The position numbers and the translations under genes were made by a program. DNA of 64,000 bases from Prochlorococcus sp. MIT 1223 (GTDB taxonomy: Bacteria > Cyanobacteriota > Cyanobacteriia > PCC-6307 > Cyanobiaceae), in contig NZ_CP139303.1 of the NCBI RefSeq assembly GCF_034092465.1, positions 620,001-684,000 of the forward strand, written 5' to 3'. Every line of letters starts with the position of its first letter. The first letter of the stretch is position 1. This document shows, piece after piece, positions 55,376-64,000 of this stretch. The notes beneath the pieces were generated by a model. It did not search any database. It was not told the origin of the DNA and saw nothing but the letters and a program-made list of their open reading frames with translations.

Positions 55376-58300
55376 TCATTCACAATGCTCTTTCAACAAT
55401 TTAATTGATTCTTCGAATTCTAATTCTGCTGATTTTTTCCAGTCCTTGCAGGCACCCGTAAGGTCTCCCAATGCCTTCTTACATTTACCTGATTTACAAA
55501 GGTAAATACGCTTCCAATGAGAAAAACCTAGCTCTATGAGTTGATTGTAATCACTAATTGCACCATTAAAATCCTCTAGAAGTTCCTTTATTTCAGCTCG
55601 ATTACTTATTTCTGATTCTTCAAATTCGTCAGATTCTGAGATCTTATTATCAACCTCTTTATAGGCAATCATCAGGTCAGAATTAGCTCCTTCTATATCT
55701 CCTGCGGCTTTTTTATAGCGACCACGCTGTATATAAAGATCTACATCAAGATAATCTGAAGAATCATCAATTTCTTCATTCAATAGGTCAATTGCTTTTT
55801 GATATTCTCCTAGATGGTAATGATCTGAGGCAGCATCGATCATTAAAGAAGGGAATATTGCTTCAGGATCAATTTCATATGCTTTATATGTGTCTGACAA
55901 TGATCCTTTGAAATCATTAGCTTCTCTTCTGCACTCTGCACGTCTCGAATATGCATTATGCATTGATTCATCTAATTCTATTGCTTTATCTAGATACTTA
56001 ATTGCTTTGCTATATTCTAATTCTTCTGCATAAATCTCTCCTATAGATGCCATCGCAGTAGCATTTTCAGGCTGTATCTCTATTACTTTTTTAAAGTCAT
56101 TAATCGCATTCTCGGAGTCATCATAATAAACTGTCAAACCTCTATTCAAGTAAGGGTCAGGATTGCTTGGATCAATCTCTATTGACTTACTCCAGTATTT
56201 AATAGCATTTTCATCATCATTTAAAGAATCATATACATTTCCTAGATCAAAATAAGTTTTTGCATTATTTGGATCTACTTCAAGAGATTTTAGATAATCA
56301 TCCTTCGCTCCTTCATAATCTTCTTCTAAATCATATTTTTTCTCTGCTCTATTCTTATAGAAACCTGCACTTGCCAAGACACCCTCTGAACGACATTCCT
56401 TATCAATTAATTGATCAGCATTGTTATTACCCAATTCGGATGCTTTCTTCCAACAAGAGCAAGCACCTTTTAAATCTGAAGAGCGAAACTTTATACTTCC
56501 TATATTTTGATGAGCATTAGATAAATTTGGATTTAATTCAATTGTTGTTTCAAAATCTAAAAGTGCTCCAACTTCGTCACCTGAGTCTCTTCTGGCAACA
56601 CCTCGATTATAGTAAGCATCACAATATTTGGGATCAATTTCCAATGCTAGGGTGTAGTCCTCCATAGCAGAATTAGGGTCACCAGTTAAATCCTTGCAAT
56701 TACCTCTATTAACATATAAGGAAGCCAAATCCTTATCTTTTTTATTAAGTTCTATTGCTTTGTTATAATCATAGAGAGCTCCCAAATAATGTCCAGAATT
56801 GCATCTACTATTAGCTCGGCAAGAATAATCTTCATAATCATTTAGAATTATTTCGTTCCTATCTTTTAATAAATCCCCTAATAATTCTCTGGGGTAGATA
56901 GCTCTCTCATATCTAATATCTGACGAATCTCCACCTTCATTGATAAGATCAACGATTATATTCTTTTCCTTATTGTAAGGGTCAATATTCTTACCTTCTG
57001 GATCAATCTCAATAGCTTTTCTATAATCCTCAATAGCTCCTAATATATCTCCTGTATTTTGCCTTAATAAACCACGGTACCTATAGATATTAGATAATTT
57101 AGGGTTAATTTCCAGTGCTTTTGTATAGTCATTAATAGCATCTAATGGATCATAGTGCTCTTTTAGCAAGCCTCTTTGAACGTAATGCTCTGATGCCTGT
57201 GGTTCCTCATCAATCTTTTCTGTTTGATTATCAACTAGTATACCCATATTTTCATAACCACTTTTCAACCTAGTAATAGCTAATTCATACCCTAATCGAG
57301 CAGATATGATTAATTCCTCTCTTAAAATACTCCAAGGAGCAAGAATCTCAGTAAGTCTCTCTGCTCTTTGGAACTTATAACAAGACTGCCAATCTATTGC
57401 ATCTTTATGCTCTACATAAGATTTCTCTTGAGGGTCTAATTCTATGGCTTTATTGATATCATCCAAAGCTGCTTGATTATCATTCAAACGATATTTCGAT
57501 ATAGATCTTTTATAAAGTGTATAAGCTAACCAATTAGGTTTTATATTAGATTCTCCAAGTTTCTCGAGAAACAAATTGAAATCCATCAAAGCATAATAAT
57601 CTTTCTCAAGATTTAAATAACAGATTCCTCTTGATTGATAAACAGAAGCATTTCCATTATCTAAGTCTATATAGTTATTGAAACATTCTATTGCACCTAA
57701 ATCGTCATCTCCCGTTTTAATTATTCCTAAAATTCTATAAGCCTCTTTAGATCTTGGATTAATCTCTAATACTTTCTTTAAATCACTAATACACCCTTCT
57801 TCATCCTTTAAACGTAGCTTCGCAGAGGAACGCGAAAGATAAAGCTCGTCATTAGTTGGGTTGAGCTCTAGTGCCTTTGTGCAATCATCTATTACTACTT
57901 GATAATCAACTGATTCAGTTTCACTTCTGACAGAGTCTATTGAATTATTTTCATCGAAGGAATCTTTACTCTCACTAGTTGCTTCTTCTGTCTGAGAATA
58001 TTCTGCTAACAATTTAGTAGCCTCTTCACTCCCTAATTCTTCAGCTCTTTTTATATCTTTGATTCCTTCCTCATTGTCATTCAGTCCTAATTTTGCAATC
58101 CCTCTAGCGTAATAAGAATGAGCTGTTTGATCATCTACTTTTATATAGTCGTCAAGGTCAGAAATAGCTCCTTCGTAGTCTTCTGATGCAACCTTACAGA
58201 GACCTCTTCGGAAAGACACCAAAGGGACAGCCTTTTGCGCTAGTTCTAATGCCTTTGTGAAATCAGAGATAGCTGCATCATCTTCATCTCTATCACTCTT

Positions 58301-60067
58301 TACTAAACCTCGAGTTATATATGCAAGACAAATATCAGATTTAATGGTTAAAGCTTTCTCTGTAGCAGAGATCGCACCTTCTAAATCATCTAAATAATAT
58401 TTTGCATACCCAAGGCTTGCTATAGCCTCTGGATCTTCAGGGTTAAGGTCTATTGATTTATTAATATCAATAATTCCACCTTCGGGGTCGCCTGATTCAG
58501 TCTTATTGATGCCCAACAAAATATACGAGGCACTTAAGACTGGGTTTGGATCGATCTTTGTTGCATTAGTTAAGTCTGAAATAGAACCTACTAGGTCACC
58601 TGTTTCTGCTTTTGTTTTTCCAAGATTGAAATGTGCAACGGCAAGTTCTGGAAAGAGTTCAATTGCTTTTTCGAAATCTGCCATTGCATCTTCGAAATTG
58701 CCTAGATCTTTTTGGGCAAGACCGCGATTGTTATAAACACGAGCAAATGTTGGGTCTATCTCTAATGCTTTGTTGTAGTCCTTTAAAGCTTTCACTGCCT
58801 CACCTTTCGAGCTTTTCAAATCTCCACTTTTTTTATAGTCCTCAGCAGTTAGTTCTCCTTCGCAGTGTTCTTTCAATAATTCGGATGCTTCTTTAATCTC
58901 TTCTTCTCTATCTTCTTCAGATTCATATTTGCTTTTTTCGATATCAAGAACTTCCTGCCAATCCATACAAGCACCTTTCCTATCACCAATCTCTTTCTTG
59001 GCAAGACCTCTTTTTGTTTGTGCTTTTCTATTCCAAGGATTCATATCAAGTATTAGGTCATAGTCTTCAATTGCTTCTTTAAATAACTTTTGACGTAAAT
59101 ACAGTTCCGCTCTTTTCTGGTATGCATTACTTAAACCTAAAGTCGCTCCTTTTTGGGGATTAATATCAATAGCCTTTAGGTAGTCATTGATAGATGCTGA
59201 TATGTCTTCTAGGGAGTCTTCTCTCTCAGGATCTTCCCAAAGTCTTGCAGTAGCTCTGCGGTTGTATAAATCCCAGTCATCAGGGTCTATCTCCAAGGCT
59301 TTGGTTAAATCAGCAATAGCGCCTTCTTTATCATCTTCAGTGGATTTATCAAATGCCCTGTATTTATAGGCATCAATATTTTTAGGATCAATTTCAAGGG
59401 CTTTTGTAAAGTCTTCAATTGCTGCTACATATTCGTCTATTGCGTCCTTGCAATGACCTCTGTAAATGTAGTAATTAGGGTTACTAGGGTCATTTTCAAT
59501 TACTTGATCGTAATCAAGAATTGCACCTTGATAGTCGTCCGATAACCATTTTGCTCTAGCTCTCCTTATATAGTCCTTTTGCGATTCTGGTTCGATTTCA
59601 AGAATCTTATTTTGATCGATTAGATCTTCTGCTGTTGTCCCATACCAAGAATTGAATAGATCTTGATCTTGATCTTCATCTTCATATTTATTTTGTGCTG
59701 CCAAAGCCTGAACCAAGTAGTCATATTGACGAATATGAAAATTTGGAACAAATGAAAGAGCTTCTTGCTCATTAAGTCCAAAGCTTTTAAGAATAGAGTG
59801 AGTATTAGAGACGAGATAGGAATACAAGAGAATCAATCGGTCCTTCATTGCACCTTTAGAAGAGTCTTCGCCTTTGATTTGAGAGAGTTGTAGTTGAATA
59901 AAGCAATGAGTTGCTAACCATAAGAACCTTGTATCCCAATCATCTTCAATTATTTCTGCTTTAGAAAGGTCAACCCCAGTGGTTTTTTCCCAAGTTTTCG
60001 TATAAAACGCACACCAATCAAGCAACTTGCTTTTCGGATCTTCTTTTGTAGGATTTTTATCAATCAT
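55376..60067 (-). CDS. Giant tetratricopeptide-repeat protein (1563 residues)
   Basis: The largest gene of the window. After a 150-residue N-terminal domain without repeats (helical, with WLATHCFIQLQLSQIKGED near 50), the protein is almost wholly TPR units of 34 residues, such as GAILDYDQVIENDPSNPNYY and ALEIDPKNIDAYKYRAFDKS, roughly three dozen in all, in several blocks separated by acidic linkers. There is no signal peptide or membrane helix. TPR solenoids bind partner proteins. The ATG overlaps the stop of a smaller membrane-bound TPR gene (ATGA), so the two are made together and probably act as a complex. The partner is unknown. Confidence 0.85.
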   Translation of the reverse strand: MIDKNPTKEDPKSKLLDWCAFYTKTWEKTTGVDLSKAEIIEDDWDTRFLWLATHCFIQLQLSQIKGEDSSKGAMKDRLILLYSYLVSNTHSILKSFGLNEQEALSFVPNFHIRQYDYLVQALAAQNKYEDEDQDQDLFNSWYGTTAEDLIDQNKILEIEPESQKDYIRRARAKWLSDDYQGAILDYDQVIENDPSNPNYYIYRGHCKDAIDEYVAAIEDFTKALEIDPKNIDAYKYRAFDKSTEDDKEGAIADLTKALEIDPDDWDLYNRRATARLWEDPEREDSLEDISASINDYLKAIDINPQKGATLGLSNAYQKRAELYLRQKLFKEAIEDYDLILDMNPWNRKAQTKRGLAKKEIGDRKGACMDWQEVLDIEKSKYESEEDREEEIKEASELLKEHCEGELTAEDYKKSGDLKSSKGEAVKALKDYNKALEIDPTFARVYNNRGLAQKDLGNFEDAMADFEKAIELFPELAVAHFNLGKTKAETGDLVGSISDLTNATKIDPNPVLSASYILLGINKTESGDPEGGIIDINKSIDLNPEDPEAIASLGYAKYYLDDLEGAISATEKALTIKSDICLAYITRGLVKSDRDEDDAAISDFTKALELAQKAVPLVSFRRGLCKVASEDYEGAISDLDDYIKVDDQTAHSYYARGIAKLGLNDNEEGIKDIKRAEELGSEEATKLLAEYSQTEEATSESKDSFDENNSIDSVRSETESVDYQVVIDDCTKALELNPTNDELYLSRSSAKLRLKDEEGCISDLKKVLEINPRSKEAYRILGIIKTGDDDLGAIECFNNYIDLDNGNASVYQSRGICYLNLEKDYYALMDFNLFLEKLGESNIKPNWLAYTLYKRSISKYRLNDNQAALDDINKAIELDPQEKSYVEHKDAIDWQSCYKFQRAERLTEILAPWSILREELIISARLGYELAITRLKSGYENMGILVDNQTEKIDEEPQASEHYVQRGLLKEHYDPLDAINDYTKALEINPKLSNIYRYRGLLRQNTGDILGAIEDYRKAIEIDPEGKNIDPYNKEKNIIVDLINEGGDSSDIRYERAIYPRELLGDLLKDRNEIILNDYEDYSCRANSRCNSGHYLGALYDYNKAIELNKKDKDLASLYVNRGNCKDLTGDPNSAMEDYTLALEIDPKYCDAYYNRGVARRDSGDEVGALLDFETTIELNPNLSNAHQNIGSIKFRSSDLKGACSCWKKASELGNNNADQLIDKECRSEGVLASAGFYKNRAEKKYDLEEDYEGAKDDYLKSLEVDPNNAKTYFDLGNVYDSLNDDENAIKYWSKSIEIDPSNPDPYLNRGLTVYYDDSENAINDFKKVIEIQPENATAMASIGEIYAEELEYSKAIKYLDKAIELDESMHNAYSRRAECRREANDFKGSLSDTYKAYEIDPEAIFPSLMIDAASDHYHLGEYQKAIDLLNEEIDDSSDYLDVDLYIQRGRYKKAAGDIEGANSDLMIAYKEVDNKISESDEFEESEISNRAEIKELLEDFNGAISDYNQLIELGFSHWKRIYLCKSGKCKKALGDLTGACKDWKKSAELEFEESIKLLKEHCE

Positions 60068-61341
60068 TGTTCTTCTCCTAATATTGAGAGACCTCTCCCT
60101 CTCTTGTTCCAGATGTCTACGAGAGTTGTGTCATAAAAATCTGACCATTTTTCATTAAGCAGTTCTGAGTTTCGATCGATTTGGGTTAATTGAAATACCA
60201 ACTCGTCATATGAATACATTCCATAATGAGGTAAAAGTTGTTCCAGAGTGAATTCTTCTGGTGGAAATATATTCCTAGTATGTATTTGTAAGTTTGAGAA
60301 GTTAACGCATAGCGGCATATTAGATAAATCCTCTATCGAATTGCCTAATTGATTTTGCTTTAAAATGAAAGTTAGTACATTTATGTATAGAAATTTTTGA
60401 TGCCATCCTTCTTCCTCTCCTTCTTCTTCTGTATATTTTAAATCTTTAAATGAATCATCATCCAATACATTTTCAATAATATGATTAGTCCAAGACTTAA
60501 CTGACTGTATGTTTAAATTTCTGACAATTATCTTAGACTTTTCATCGCCAAGTTTAGCTGCTTTTTTCCAATCCTCTATAATACTTTCTTGATCTCCAAA
60601 ATATCTATTTATCACACCCCTTTGTCTATATAATGAGCCATCTTCTGGATTTATATCTATAGCTCTATCTATATCAACTAATGCACCATCGTGATCCTCT
60701 AATGATTGCTTGCAAATACTTCTAAGATAAAATATACCAGCACTAATTCCCTGCTCATAATCACCTTCAGAAATTAGTTCAGAAGCTTTATCAAGTTCTA
60801 TTATCGCTTCCTTAAAGTTAGACTTTTTTGCATTTTTCCAGGCTTTTTCATAGATTTTGTATACATCTTTTGGTTTATTATTTCTGCACTCTTTAATGAA
60901 ACGAAAAGGATTATAGCAGAAGCGATATATATTTAATCTATAATTTCTTGGGAAGTAATAAGTTAGACCAAGTAAACTTGCAAGTATATGTATATTAAAC
61001 CAAATACCAAAAAACTGATATTTCCCTATTCCACCAAAGCTAATTATATAGGCACCAATCGACCAAATTATTAAGCTAAAAACTAATCTTTTAAATAAAC
61101 TCTTCTCTCTTGAATAAGCAACATCTGAAACAGCCAAAGACTCAAAGTATATTCCGATTAGACTAAGAAATGCTAAGGGAAAACCTTTAAACAAAGCCCT
61201 AATTGTAGAGGAAACTATTAACGAACACATCCCATAAAATATCAAATCAATTCCAGTATTCCTAGCGGTTTTCCTACTACCTGATAGTACTAATTTAAGC
61301 CCTTGTAGAAATTTATTAATTCGGTTATTTAATTTACTCAA
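60064..61341 (-). CDS. Membrane-anchored TPR protein
   Basis: A 425-residue protein. About four hydrophobic helices fill residues 28-130 (LIFYGMCSLIVSSTIRAL, FPLAFLSLIGIYFESLAV, LVFSLIIWSIGAYIISF, FNIHILASLLGLTYYF); TPR units follow at about 160-270 (GISAGIFYLRSICKQSLEDH, ALVDIDRAIDINPEDGSLYR), then an acidic helical tail. The start is set at the TTG at 61341, seven bases behind the Shine-Dalgarno AAGGAG (61349-61354); the TTG at 61347 would leave only one base. It overlaps the giant TPR gene by ATGA. It may tether that protein to the membrane. Confidence 0.78.
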   Translation of the reverse strand: MSKLNNRINKFLQGLKLVLSGSRKTARNTGIDLIFYGMCSLIVSSTIRALFKGFPLAFLSLIGIYFESLAVSDVAYSREKSLFKRLVFSLIIWSIGAYIISFGGIGKYQFFGIWFNIHILASLLGLTYYFPRNYRLNIYRFCYNPFRFIKECRNNKPKDVYKIYEKAWKNAKKSNFKEAIIELDKASELISEGDYEQGISAGIFYLRSICKQSLEDHDGALVDIDRAIDINPEDGSLYRQRGVINRYFGDQESIIEDWKKAAKLGDEKSKIIVRNLNIQSVKSWTNHIIENVLDDDSFKDLKYTEEEGEEEGWHQKFLYINVLTFILKQNQLGNSIEDLSNMPLCVNFSNLQIHTRNIFPPEEFTLEQLLPHYGMYSYDELVFQLTQIDRNSELLNEKWSDFYDTTLVDIWNKRGRGLSILGEEQ

Positions 61342-61750
61342 CAGCAATCTCCTTAATAAAGTAATGCAAAAGGATTAACTCTTAAATCAAGAGCAGCAGT
61401 GCGGCGGCACATCGAAGACATCTTGTCTTATCTAGAAAGTCTAGTCCGAACAAACGATCTCAACAAAATCTCGTAAAGCGACAATCAAGAAAAGGCTTCG
61501 ATTGGCTACAGGATTAAAGGGATTCTTACTGCTAGCGGCACAGGTCAAATAGCCAGGTAAATGCAATTCGCACTTTTAAGTCCCCAAACCAAATCTTGGT
61601 ATTAACTTAGTGTGCCCAAAATTATTATGATTAGACTACTTCAGATGGTAGACACATCAATCCTTTTGTGCTATAATTTAAGACATCTGGAAGGCGTGAA
61701 TAGAACAACGTCCTAGCAAAAGATATAACGTTAACTTGCAATGATTTATT
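61342..61750. other. Divergent region between TPR genes and recombinase operon
   Basis: 409 bases without a gene. It holds the Shine-Dalgarno of the TPR gene and the promoter at 61649-61677, and sits where base composition rises. No attachment-site repeat or tRNA fragment was identified by eye. Confidence 0.5.
61649..61677 (+). promoter_or_regulatory. Sigma70-type promoter of the HTH-recombinase operon
   Basis: TAGACA (61649-61654), a 17-base spacer ending in TGC, then TATAAT (61672-61677): a near-consensus promoter with extended -10, about 75 bases before the ATG at 61751. The hexamers CAGATG (61642-61647) and CATCTG (61684-61689) flank it as inverted half-sites and might be an operator. 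Confidence 0.7.
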
Positions 61751-61972
61751 ATGCACTCCACAGTCTCTGACTGGATGCCTGGACAGTATTTCGTTACTAT
61801 CAAAGACGTATCGAAGTTTCTAAATGTCTCCAGATCCACTATCACTAGAAAAGAACAGAAGAATCAGTTTCCGAGAAGACAACAGATCTTAGGGAAAAGG
61901 GTTGGGTACAAGAAGGAATACATCCTTCAGTTTGTTGAAGGCACCTGGTCTCCTGAAGGAGGCACGAAATGA
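61751..61972 (+). CDS. AlpA/excisionase-like HTH protein
   Basis: A 73-residue protein with a MerR/AlpA-type helix-turn-helix: VTIKDVSKFLNVSRSTITRK near residues 15-34, then FPRRQQILGKRVGYKKEYIL, the wing typical of AlpA/excisionase family members. These bind DNA and often control or aid integrase-mediated excision. It overlaps the recombinase gene by ATGA, forming a control-plus-recombinase operon. G+C content is visibly higher than in the island. Confidence 0.82.
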   Translation: MHSTVSDWMPGQYFVTIKDVSKFLNVSRSTITRKEQKNQFPRRQQILGKRVGYKKEYILQFVEGTWSPEGGTK

Positions 61973-63264
61973 CCCTCACCATCAGCAAAATCAACAGGAT
62001 AACTGTCAAAAGCAAGAGGCAAAAACATAGTGTTGCTGAAGGAAGTGCTCTCTACTTAGTTACTGAAAAATCCCCTTTGAATTGCAAAAGATTTGAAGGT
62101 GTTACCAGATACCCAAGAGGAAGGGCAGGGAAACTTCAGCACATACCTATGGGTGTCTATGGAAAGACAATCAGAACACCAAAGGATCTAGAACTAATGA
62201 TCCACAAATGGACTGAACTCAAAACTTGGTGTAAGGAGACAGGCAATTCACCACACTTATTCCTGAATAAAGAGGGGACCGAAGAACCGAAGTCAGAAAA
62301 AACCTTGGAGGAAGTCTTTCACTCCTTTTTGCGACTGCATAAGAAAAGAACAAAAGAAGTGACTTGGGTTACCAGCCAAAACAGATTGAATCAAATGCTG
62401 GACTTCTTCGGGAAGGACACTCCAATAGTGGATCTTGAATGGGACAACAACGGGAGGAAACGTGTAGTTGATATGGTCAGACTCATCGAGAACAGAGGTT
62501 CGCATGACCATGCAAGACGTTGTAGAAGACTTTTAAATAACGTCTTCACTCATGCAATAAAAGAACAGTGGATGAGAAGAGATCAGAACCCTGCCTCAGT
62601 TCCAGTAGAGGGAGAAGGAATAGATCACAAATACAAAGGGAATCCAAGTATTTCTTGGAATGAAGTCCCTGATTTGATGACTTCAATCAATGAAAACTCT
62701 TGCGATGGAACAAAACTCACTCGACTTGCAGTGAAGTTTTATTTGATGACTTGTATTCGTGTAAGTGCAATAGTTTCTCTCGAATGGGATTGGTTTGATG
62801 AGTCGAAAGATCAGTGGGTTCTTCCTCCACAGACCCCTGGACTCAAACGCAAACTGAAAACCACAACGAATGACTATGCACACATCATTCCTGCAACATC
62901 TGAAATTCATCTATTGATGGATGAACTCAGGAAGATGACTGGGTATCAGAAATACGTTTTTCTAAGTCCTGAAGGAAAGAAATATCCACACCTCTCACGA
63001 TCAACAATCAATACCTACTTACGTCGTCTTGGGTGGTTTAGGAAACTAACTGCACACGGGTGGAGACAAGTAGTTGCAACTGCAGGACAAGAAGAAGGTG
63101 ATTTCAAATTCGATGTGAAGGAGATCATCCGAAGACAGATAGGTCATACAGACAACAAGAAGGGGACTTTCGGTGCGTATGACAACACTCAATTCCTCAA
63201 GGAGAGAAGGGAGTTCTTGGAATGGTGGACTGAAGAATTAGTCAACCAAGGGTTAATCATCTAG
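61969..63264 (+). CDS. Tyrosine recombinase (integrase)
   Basis: A 431-residue integrase with an extra N-terminal DNA-binding region (1-110), a core-binding domain (about 115-210, including QNRLNQMLDFFGKD) and a catalytic domain. The catalytic residues are Arg264 in TCIRVSAIVSLEW, His363-x2-Arg366 in TAHGWRQ, His393 in RQIGHTD and nucleophile Tyr404 in FGAYDNTQ. All are present, so it should be active. P4/phage-type integrases of this layout insert DNA at tRNA genes. G+C content is higher than in the island. It probably moves the adjacent unit. Confidence 0.9.
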   Translation: MTLTISKINRITVKSKRQKHSVAEGSALYLVTEKSPLNCKRFEGVTRYPRGRAGKLQHIPMGVYGKTIRTPKDLELMIHKWTELKTWCKETGNSPHLFLNKEGTEEPKSEKTLEEVFHSFLRLHKKRTKEVTWVTSQNRLNQMLDFFGKDTPIVDLEWDNNGRKRVVDMVRLIENRGSHDHARRCRRLLNNVFTHAIKEQWMRRDQNPASVPVEGEGIDHKYKGNPSISWNEVPDLMTSINENSCDGTKLTRLAVKFYLMTCIRVSAIVSLEWDWFDESKDQWVLPPQTPGLKRKLKTTTNDYAHIIPATSEIHLLMDELRKMTGYQKYVFLSPEGKKYPHLSRSTINTYLRRLGWFRKLTAHGWRQVVATAGQEEGDFKFDVKEIIRRQIGHTDNKKGTFGAYDNTQFLKERREFLEWWTEELVNQGLII

Positions 63265-63279
63265 TGAACTACTTCTAAG

Positions 63280-64000
63280 TCAAAAGGGAAACAAAGATCT
63301 TTGAACACCTTGAGCACCATTGCCACCTACCTGATGAATTGCCTTTGCATACTGTTCTGAATACGCACAGTTTTTACAGCACTCATTAGGTTCTGGTATC
63401 TGGTGCTGGTTCATCAGAGCAACCATCTCATCAAGTTGTTCTTCCAGTCCATCAGTAGTCCATTTATAGGGAACGAGGTACTCATCAAAGTTCATCGTCT
63501 TATGGAATCCATCATCATCTCTCTTGGCATTGCAGACCAAGAAGTAAGAGGTTGGATGAACATCAAATCCCATTCCTTTCAGTAGGTAGGCATAGAAGTT
63601 CATCTGAAGTTTGTATCCCTCATGATATGGATCATCCAAATAATCTTGCTTATCAACTAGTCCATTTTTTGCCTGAGATTTGTAGTCCACAACGATCAAT
63701 TGCTTAGTTCTTGTGTCTTGCCAAATATCGTCTACACCACCCGTCAAAATGATGCTGGTGTCTTTGTGTCTAAGCATCAATCCACGATGCAGAGAGTTCC
63801 TCCAGTTGTCCATTTCTGGATGATCAAAAGGCACGACATGACCTAATCCATTAGAAGCAAATAAACGGTGTGGTGTCTGGGATTCTCTGCACTCATCAAA
63901 CTCTTTTTTCAGTAGAAGGTCAGTGGTTTCATTGAGCGTCCAACCTGGCGTTCCAGGCGGATCAAGACCCATTACTCGATCTAGATAGAAGCATCTTTTA
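63280..64000 (-). CDS. Cas4/RecB-like PD-(D/E)xK nuclease with four cysteines (partial)
   Basis: The open frame continues off the right edge, so this gene is incomplete. Visible are KRCFYLDR near the break, PGWTLNETTDLLLKKEFD, the metal-binding GGVDDIW and IVVDYKSQ (PD-(D/E)xK core), a YKLQMNFYAYLLKGMGF helix and a C-terminal cysteine cluster in NECCKNCAY. One Cys near the N-terminus plus three at the C-terminus is the Cas4/AddB-type iron-sulfur arrangement. It stands 15 bases from the recombinase on the opposite strand. It may belong to the mobile unit or be backbone. An ATG at 63972 exists but would drop the N-terminal Cys. Confidence 0.72.
   Translation of the reverse strand, partial: KRCFYLDRVMGLDPPGTPGWTLNETTDLLLKKEFDECRESQTPHRLFASNGLGHVVPFDHPEMDNWRNSLHRGLMLRHKDTSIILTGGVDDIWQDTRTKQLIVVDYKSQAKNGLVDKQDYLDDPYHEGYKLQMNFYAYLLKGMGFDVHPTSYFLVCNAKRDDDGFHKTMNFDEYLVPYKWTTDGLEEQLDEMVALMNQHQIPEPNECCKNCAYSEQYAKAIHQVGGNGAQGVQRSLFPF

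Noticed and set aside
1-64000. CRISPR arrays, insertion sequences, tRNA and rRNA genes
   Set aside because: None seen by eye on either strand: no regularly spaced repeats, no transposase motif, no intact T-loop with cloverleaf.

Overview
This window looks like the chromosome of an AT-rich marine picocyanobacterium, most likely a low-light Prochlorococcus. The left end carries cyanobacterial photosynthesis genes: petM, ycf4, and psbD overlapping psbC with a GTG start. These are mixed with housekeeping genes (ilvH, a cyclophilin, maf, cobQ) in compact Prochlorococcus-like spacing. No tRNA, rRNA, CRISPR array or insertion sequence was recognised by eye.

Layout. (1) 1-8.4 kb is core backbone. 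(2) 8.8-53.4 kb is a large, very AT-rich cell-surface glycan island. It holds two gene sets for nonulosonic (sialic-acid-like) sugars. The first set (8.8-16.6 kb) has a NeuB-type synthase without a SAF domain, a HAD-SIS (GmhA-like) fusion, an SpsF-type cytidylyltransferase, an SDR, a sugar isomerase and a class IV aminotransferase. The second set (22.6-34.3 kb) is a nearly complete pseudaminic acid pathway: PseB, an RmlD-PseC fusion, a PseF-like enzyme, PseI and PseG. Around them lie glycosyltransferases, a PglK-like ABC exporter, three Fe(II)/2-oxoglutarate-type oxygenases, WbqC, KdsB with a HAD phosphatase, and an acyl-carrier module (FkbH, ACP, GNAT, double-hotdog-SDR). A phosphopantetheinyl transferase in the same island could activate that ACP. 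At 45.8-48.2 kb there is a type II-like restriction-modification pair with a small extra ORF. At 49.0-53.4 kb there are a NeuD-like acyltransferase, a beta-propeller protein, an FkbM methyltransferase and two unknown proteins.

(3) 53.7-61.3 kb holds a small secreted protein made of 15-residue repeats, a double-DUF805 membrane protein bracketed by short direct repeats, and a translationally coupled pair of TPR proteins, one of 1563 residues and one membrane-anchored. (4) 61.6-64.0 kb is visibly richer in G+C. It has a clear sigma70-type promoter, an AlpA-like HTH protein, a tyrosine recombinase and a Cas4/RecB-like nuclease running off the window. This looks like the edge of an integrative element.

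How the genes could work together (inference): the sugar-nucleotide pathways feed glycosyltransferases and an exporter to build a decorated surface polysaccharide or glycoprotein glycan. The FkbH/ACP/GNAT module may add a glyceroyl or related acyl group, and the oxygenases, AKR and SDRs may tailor the sugars. Broken fragments (an SDR N-terminus, a VOC N-terminus, a frameshifted gene pair and a start-less ORF) show that the island has been rearranged repeatedly.
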